A DNA stretch of 64,000 nt from contig OX104127.1 in the NCBI GenBank assembly GCA_944470555.2, positions 154,643,776 to 154,707,775 on the forward strand, given 5' to 3'. This stretch comes from Heterobilharzia americana (Eukaryota; Platyhelminthes; Trematoda; Strigeidida; Schistosomatidae). The notes under the pieces were generated by a model. That model was not told the DNA's origin. It saw only the letters and a list, made by a program, of their open reading frames with translations, and did no database searches. Each line of letters starts with the position of its first letter. Position 1 is the stretch's first letter. This document shows positions 57,555-64,000 of the stretch, piece by piece. The position numbers and the translations under genes were made by a program.

Positions 57555-57803
57555 AGTGCTACCATCAACACCCAGTCTATCTTCCCTATCGTCACAAAGT
57601 ATTGGAAAAGCTCAGATCACTGTTCACATGTGGGGCTTTTCTCCAATGTCTGAATCCAGCACTATGAACTCGTTTAGCAGATCGATTTCAGCGATCCGAA
57701 GATATATCGGAGGGAGCAGAATATTCCAAATATTGAAACTGGTTTCCAAAGGGGAACGAGCCAAATCTTCAGCCGAATAAGCAAAGCCGAGTTGAAGAAC
57801 ACA

Positions 57804-58155
57804 TGCTACGCCGAATCCGGTAAGTAGCACGTAACAAAGATACGAGTTTTCGTAGTTCCGAAAACACAAAGCAAAACCGACCAAGTCCGAAACAATTGGT
57901 TGCCAAAATCGAATGTATATTCAAACAGTAAGTGAGCCCTACGAAAATTGGTCTTTGCGACAAAATATATGTAAAAAGCTTAATTACAAACCTTCGATTT
58001 TGACGGCTACTATGGTTCTTATCCGAAAAGAAATATAATTGTAACGCTAAACGAAACGATAGGTTAAATGTGGTTGTACGAACGAATTGAATGAAGTAAA
58101 ACGAAAAGAGCGGTCAATGTTTTTGAATACATTAGGAGAACAAAATCAGAACACA
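57804..58155 (-). repeat. BEL/Pao LTR (5' LTR, right arm)
   Basis: 352 bp, mirror of 46209-46560. Confidence 0.85.
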
Positions 58156-60743
58156 CTCAACAATGACAATGAATATTCTTCACCACCGTTTGACAGCATC
58201 CCCTTAAAACTCACTTGCTCTAATTTTCCAGTGGTTTTAAACCCCGGGGTCATAGCTCAGGGTTTTCTGACTTCCGATTTATTCCTCGAGACGCTTTCAA
58301 CCCTAATTTGACCAGAGTGATTTGTCTTGTGGGTAAGATTCTCAGTTACTGCCAATTTTAACTAGGATACTGCCACTAAGGTCTATAGAACACTATTTTT
58401 TCAGGTGATACCGATGGATTTCTACACAGCTTCTGATGTTAAGTGATCCTTCCGCGCATTAAGCCGCCTCTAAAACTGTATACGGTAAGATTAAATCAGC
58501 CTTAAAATGCCTCCAACTCTGACACTGTGTCCCATCTTTCATAATAGTAGTTTTTCAGGTTTCAATTACTTCTTTTTGCTGTTTCGCAACCTGATGAAAT
58601 CATAGCGTCAAATGGCGTTAAAAGCTCAAAGATTGTGAGCAGACTGTTCTATGAAAGCTTCTACACAAGCGCCTACATTCACACGGTACATTAGCCACAC
58701 TGCAGACCCATAGGAGCTTACTTTTAGCAGCTTCCAAATGTAGGCTGTTTGTACAGTGTACACTAAGGCTGGCTACAGCAATGCTCATCGCTCCACCAAC
58801 TCAGCAGCAATGAAATCCACCAAACCTTTGGTTTTCTGTAAGTGATCTACTGTTACGGTACTCACTTGACGAAATAAAAAAGTTAATTGGAAAACTTTTC
58901 AAACGTCTTCTGGATTTCATCTGAAACAGCCCTAATGTTAAAGATGTTATTTCAGCTTTAATCGAGTCTTGCATCCAATTCGGAGGCAATTTTCAGGTGT
59001 GCCGAAAGTAATCCTCCCAGCATCTAAAATACATGGTGGGGTATCTATGTCATTATATTTGGAGACGCAGCACTTGCTGCCAAATTTTCGCTGCGACGGT
59101 CCATCGTCAATCGCTTGGGTTTATTTCATCCCAACCTTAATGTATGGGTTCGTCCTATGCTTCACAAAGTCAACAAGGCATCATTTTCTTTGGAAGGTCA
59201 AATGGATTCGCTAACAAGATACAGTATACGCATATATTGCCACATTTTTATATGCCAATGGATATCACAACACAGACAAGCCAATTCAGAGCAAATGACT
59301 GAAATCGCCTTAAAATGTAGCACAATTTCTAAATTAACCGGTTGAAGCTATAGAAAACCTACTTGGAACGCCAATATACTGAAATGATTCTGTGTAAACG
59401 AAAAGATGGAGATTAATCTCCAAGAGCTGAGACCGTGCGTAACAGGTGTAAGTCTCTTTGCGAGTGGGGTGCAAAGGTCAAGTGACTGACATCGAAGTCT
59501 TTCAGGAGTCAAAATTAGTGCATTTAGTCTCCCTCAGCGAAGAAGCTTTAACTACTTCAAGGGTAGTGACTGATAGTTTTTCTTACGGATCAACGTAAAC
59601 CGTACTAGGATGGCTAATGGCGAAACTACAGAAGCTGCCTAACCATCGAATCTACTCAGGTCAACATACCTCTTAAATGCTTGGATTTTCGCTTCAATAT
59701 CGAGATGTAAATAGCTTATTCATCAAAGTTCTAATGAACTCAACAGTTTGCATGCACCTGAAACCCCTTTGATAATTATTGTCTCCAAAAATACACATAA
59801 CTGGACGGGAGCATCCACTGCCCACAACTAGAGTCATCAAGTAAAAAGTAAAATGCGTGTTGGGATGATTCAGATGAAAGCCAGTCTAGTGGTAAGGTGG
59901 AACAAAGATCTCCATGGTTCGCCTACTGAAAGTGGCTTTCAAAAACGAAAGGTTAAGGCGACAGTTTTGATATGAGTTGTGTGCGATAACCCCTACAATG
60001 AGTTGCAAATACGTTGAGAGAATTCGGAAGCGATTCAGTATAACCAGGAAATGGTGTAGATCCGTGAACACTGTGGGCTTTAGGATGTAAAATAACAAGC
60101 AGCGAGTGAAATGGTGGGAAGCGAGAATCCAAAGGTAGGCCAACAGGTTTTTCCACGGAAATGATTAAAATATTTCTCCCAACTACCGTGTCGTTGTTCA
60201 CCGCAGAGCTTCCATGGTGAAGTTTTTGAGGTCTTCAGGAACACTACCATTGATACGCTTCTAATCTTTAAACGCGAATTAGAAGATGTGAGATTTCCTC
60301 GTTGTCCCACGAAAGAAAATACGCACGAAAACAAGTCATTGCGTGCAGCAAAAATATTCGAACAAAACTGACGCAAAGCTATAGGTTTTTATCACAGCAT
60401 GAACCAGTGAACCGGCCAACCAATAATTCGTTGTACTTGTCAGCCATAGGTGAAGCCAACAAAGAGAAAGAAGTAATTTGTTGACCAGATGAGAACATTT
60501 TGTCGGAACGTGTCAGTAATCCGAGATGCATTGGCTAGTGAATTGTAAACAAGAGTGCACCTCAACAAGAAATCTTCCCGGACGACGTATGTGATTCCCC
60601 GGGTGACTTCAGATAGACGAGCTCCTTAAAACTGTGGTGGTAAGCACCGGTCTCTTTTGCCACTGAACCCCGAGCTATTGATTTTCGGGAATTATTTGCC
60701 ACAAAGGCGGCCTTGATACCGTGAAGTGGGAGTAAGTACTAGG
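58156..60743. other. Unrecognised arm sequence (right)
   Basis: Mirror of 43621-46208 with very few differences, one of which is near 58692. Same comments apply. Confidence 0.35.
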
Positions 60744-62533
60744 CTTTGATCTTCCTCTAAATGCATCGTGAGGGAAGTTTGTAGGGCTGCTTGGTAGTTT
60801 TAGCGTCTCTTTCGTCAGATTCAAACTTCAGCCAATATCGATCGGCAACGGTATTGAGTTGGGCTTACAGACATATTTGCTCAAAACCCAAGACGTCTGT
60901 TAGGCTATGCTGCATCGTCCTAGGAGTCTCTCAGCTGGTAGGGTCCAACGGGTCAACCAGTAGTGATAGTGAAGCAGCTGAACTCTTAGATAATCAGTAG
61001 TTGCAAATACCTTTGTCGCCAAAAGCAGACTCAGGAGTTAATCACTATCCCACTAAAGAAGTAGAACTCTAGATCACTGACTCAGGTGTTGAGCTAGTAC
61101 AACGAAGGCTGTAGCTGCTCGTAAGAGATACCTCCCCAGGGTCAGGCAGATCTACTCCACGGCACTGCGTAAAGGAGCATCAACACGGAGTGAACCTTTC
61201 AGCAAGTTATTTGAAGATTCTTTAAGTCAGTGGCAGCGCCCATTTCCAAAGAGTTGAGCTGCATGACGTCAATATCTTAAGCCTAACGAGGCAATCTAGA
61301 GAAATACGGACTGAAGGCACCCTCATCCATAAGTTCTAAACGGATGGAGTCGTTAATTTACACTGGACTGAAGGATCATTCCATGGCGATTAACCTCTTT
61401 ATGCACCACGGATTTAGGAGGTACTCTTGCATTACTAACGTGGCCACCTCGGCGGATGGATGGATTAATAATATCGGTCATATATGCCTAATTTATGTAA
61501 TTCGTTTGGAACTTTCTGTGACGTTTGATCGTGTCAATTACGGCCGCTTTGTCGGTGAACTAAAATTAATCGTGATCAAAGCCTCGTTCATTGAGTGGTC
61601 GTCCTCACACCGACGAAGCCGTCTATTTAGACATCGGCTAGGTTTTTCTCTGTCTAGAGTAATAAAGTGCGCTAGTGGAATTCCATCAGGTCTATCACTA
61701 GAGCCTCTTTTTCTTCTATCATACGTAGACTATTTGTCTCCATATGTCTCTCAAGAAGCCCTTTTTCGCCAATACTATTAAACCATGGGGAGAAATCAGA
61801 AGTAGGGAGGACACTATGTCTCCACTAGAAGACTTTATCCAACTTTATAACTAGACACAATAATGAGGTCGCACATACTCCTGAAAAACCCAAGGTCTTA
61901 CACTTAAGACACAATGTGTACCATCTAAAACGCACGGAACTTGCGGACGGAGAAGGACTTTGACGTTTTAGTCCCTCACTACTCAACTGTGACAGTAGCA
62001 CATTTCGTGGGAACTCGGTGCCAGTAACCCTTGGAAAATTTTCCGGACAATTGGATCATAGACGTTTCAACCAAATTTTCAACAGCTTCACAGGGCCTCA
62101 CCTATAGTTCAGAACTATAGTCTTCCACCTCCTCTCATGAAGGAAAAACCAAGCTTAGAACGCCTCCAAGGGTGGTTGGCCAACTCTGTCCGAAGACCTA
62201 GGTCTAAAACATACAAGGAACTACTGACCAAGTGAGCTGCAATGTGATCCCAGATTGCTTACAGAGCGGGTGGACAATAATGGACTGGCAATTAATCTGG
62301 ATAAATCCGGAACTATGTTTCCCCCTCCCCTGACTCAGAACGTGTCCCCTTGTCTCTGTGGAACTCAATTTTGTCATGCCACCACAGAGAAAGACCCGTG
62401 AGTGAAACCGACTGAAAAGCTAGACACTAGCTCCGATTACATAGGAGATGTCTCCAGAGTTCACGCAGTACTGCAGTTTATGCGCGGACAGCTAGAGATC
62501 CTCACTTCGGAACTCTTCCTGAAGCTGTACACC
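60744..62533 (+). pseudogene. Degenerate older non-LTR reverse transcriptase (right arm)
   Basis: Mirror of 41831-43620. The open piece 61344-61781 holds H-H-G-F-R-R, L-S-V-T-F-D-R-V and S-G-I-P-S-G-L-S. Dead by several stops. Confidence 0.65.
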
Positions 62534-64000
62534 TAAACAAGAACGCATCCAATGTAGTAATACAGAAGCACTAGTGAGACTGATGAAAACCCGGATAAGT
62601 AGCTCCAGAAATAGTACCCCTAGTTTAATCATGGACAACGGCATCCTCTACGACACCCACTACAAATCAGCGAGCTGTTCGGTTACCAGTTTGCTAGCTG
62701 CTTTACACAAGAGGACGAAATAAAAGTCATTGGTGCACCGTCAACACCAACTCACTCCATAAGTACAGTGCTCTTCTCTAAACAAAACATTTCTCTAGCT
62801 ATAGCATCACTTCGAACCTCATACAGTGCGGGGCCTGATGGAATTCCAACCATCTTGTTAAAAAGAGGTGGCGAAGATATACCGCTGATTCTCTTGAAGC
62901 TCTTTAATACGTCCCTCTCCAGTGGCAATTACCCTGAGAACTGGAAACTATCATACATATGTCCTAAGCATAAATGTGGACCAACATCTAATATAGAAAA
63001 CTACCGACCTATAAACATCACGTCAGTAGTATCCAGGACTATGGAAAAGGTGATTGTGAAAGCAGTTGTCGACTATATGACGACTAACCAATTACTCTCA
63101 CCAGCACAACATGGATTCTTGAAAGGCCGGTCATGCACTACAAGCTATCTTGACTATCTAGACAACGTTACAAGCAAGCGTGACCAAGGCCTATTTGTAA
63201 CTACCCTTTTCTTAGACTTCAAGCAAGCATTCGATAAGGTGCCTCACAAACGCCTGGTCACTAAGTTGCAATCATATGGTTTCCGAGACCCGTTACTGTC
63301 CTGGCTCAGAACATCTTTAGAGGGTCGCTTCCAAGTAGTAAAATTCAGTAATTGCTACTCCACCCCTAGACTTATACAAAGTGGTGTCGTCCAGGGTAGT
63401 GTGCTAGGACCGATACTTTTCCTAATCTATGTAAACGATATCTGCAGTGTTATCCGAAATGGCATACCCTACCTTTTCGCTGACGACTTGAAGATAGTCT
63501 ACAGCTTTTCTCCTGCAGCACTAACACAGGGTTTCTCTCAAATACAAGAAGATCTGAAGAGGATATTCATATGGAGCGAGACCTGGCAGCTCCCTCTAAA
63601 CCCAAATAAAAGTGGCATCCTCCATTTCAATAAATCCCACCCAGAAGTAACGCTACACTTGGGTGATATTGCACTGCAGGTATACAACACTGTGAAAGAC
63701 CTCGGAATCACTTACTCCAGAAGTTTGACTTTTACGGAGTATGCAGACTCAGTAGTTTCCAAGGGCAGAAGACTCATCGGTCTTCTACACAGAAACATAC
63801 TCATACCTGAGGCAAAACTTATACTGTACAAGGCTATGGTTCGCCCAATATTAGAGTACTGCACCGTTATCTATGGTAGCATGAATGTGTCGGACAGAAT
63901 TCGAGTAGAGAACATTCAACGGAACTTTACTCGGCGCCTACTAATACATAACGAAGGACTTCCTTACGAAGCAAGATGCAAAAAACTAGGACTAGAATCA
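62534..64000 (+). mobile_element. Jockey/CR1-like non-LTR copy C, 5'-truncated and cut by the window
   Basis: Begins at the same internal RT position as copy A (mirror of 41830) and runs off the right edge inside the RT. A one-base loss near 62652 (tacgacacccac against tacgacgacccac in copy A) shifts the frame early, after which the RT frame is open to the edge. All RT blocks including F-A-D-D are present. At two positions where A differs from B (62571; about 63649), C carries the B base. Confidence 0.88.

Larger units (their letters stand above)
55595..58155 (-). mobile_element. BEL/Pao retrotransposon, 5' half (right arm)
   Basis: LTR, leader, gag and start of pol on the minus strand, mirror of 46209-48769. 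In this arm the orientation (minus) equals that of the 3' half at 36460-38893, so the two could once have been one element interrupted by the non-LTR insertion. Confidence 0.8.
53941..64000 (-). repeat. Right arm of the giant inverted repeat
   Basis: Reverse complement of 40364-50423. It starts at an A6 run (53941-53946), which overlaps the A tail at the left joint, and continues to the window edge. Confidence 0.95.

Noticed and set aside
1..64000. CRISPR arrays, rRNA, prokaryotic operons or phage genes
   Set aside because: No regularly spaced short repeats, rRNA cores or tightly packed genes; the window is plainly eukaryotic.

Overview
This looks like nuclear DNA of a parasitic flatworm, most likely a blood fluke (Schistosomatidae). 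The sequence is AT-rich. It has host exons split by very short introns (43-61 nt) and multi-kilobase introns, and it is dense in retroelements of kinds known from trematodes: CsRn1-type Ty3/Gypsy, BEL/Pao, Jockey/CR1-like and RTE-like non-LTR elements, and Penelope-like elements. Nothing bacterial was seen: no operons, CRISPR arrays or rRNA. Species and chromosome cannot be fixed from the window.

Region 1 (1 to about 29 kb) is AT-rich host DNA with parts of two minus-strand genes. Gene H1 has its start exon at 11138-11490 and exons at 5574-5656 and 5419-5525. Gene H2 has its 3' end in exons 22662-22746, 22541-22615, 22479-22497 (a 19-nt micro-exon), 15853-15942 and 15653-15791. Splice sites and phases agree at every junction. 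Both predict charged, helix-rich proteins that I cannot name. The introns and spacers hold RTE tails, Penelope-like GIY-YIG tails, SINE-like repeats, (AT)n tracts and a MITE-like foldback.

Region 2 (16583-21225) is a nearly intact-looking Ty3/Gypsy element inside the 6.5-kb H2 intron, antisense to the gene. It has two 432-bp LTRs with only two differences, a 4-bp target duplication (AAGT), a CHCC-type gag, and a textbook -1 frameshift signal at the gag/pol border. Protease and RT are open. RNase H is frameshifted and the integrase is deleted.

Region 3 (29-39 kb) is less AT-rich and consists of retroelement debris: old reverse-transcriptase remnants and the 3' half of a BEL/Pao element (RT, integrase, C-terminal domain, 352-bp LTR) on the minus strand.

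Region 4 (about 40.4 kb to the window end) is a giant inverted repeat: two arms of at least 10 kb (40364-50423 and 53941-64000) around a 3.5-kb spacer. Each arm carries, from outside in, a 5'-truncated non-LTR copy, a degenerate non-LTR fragment, 2.6 kb of unrecognised sequence, the 5' half of a BEL/Pao element (352-bp LTR, gag, start of pol), and ORF1 of a Jockey/CR1-like element. The spacer holds ORF2 and the 3' end of that element, so the right arm plus spacer form one full-length copy (50424 to about 55594, minus strand). The left arm is joined to that copy's poly(A) tail. The outer arms are almost identical, while the ORF1 segment differs by several per cent. Either a fold-back duplication with later conversion or an assembly artefact could explain this.
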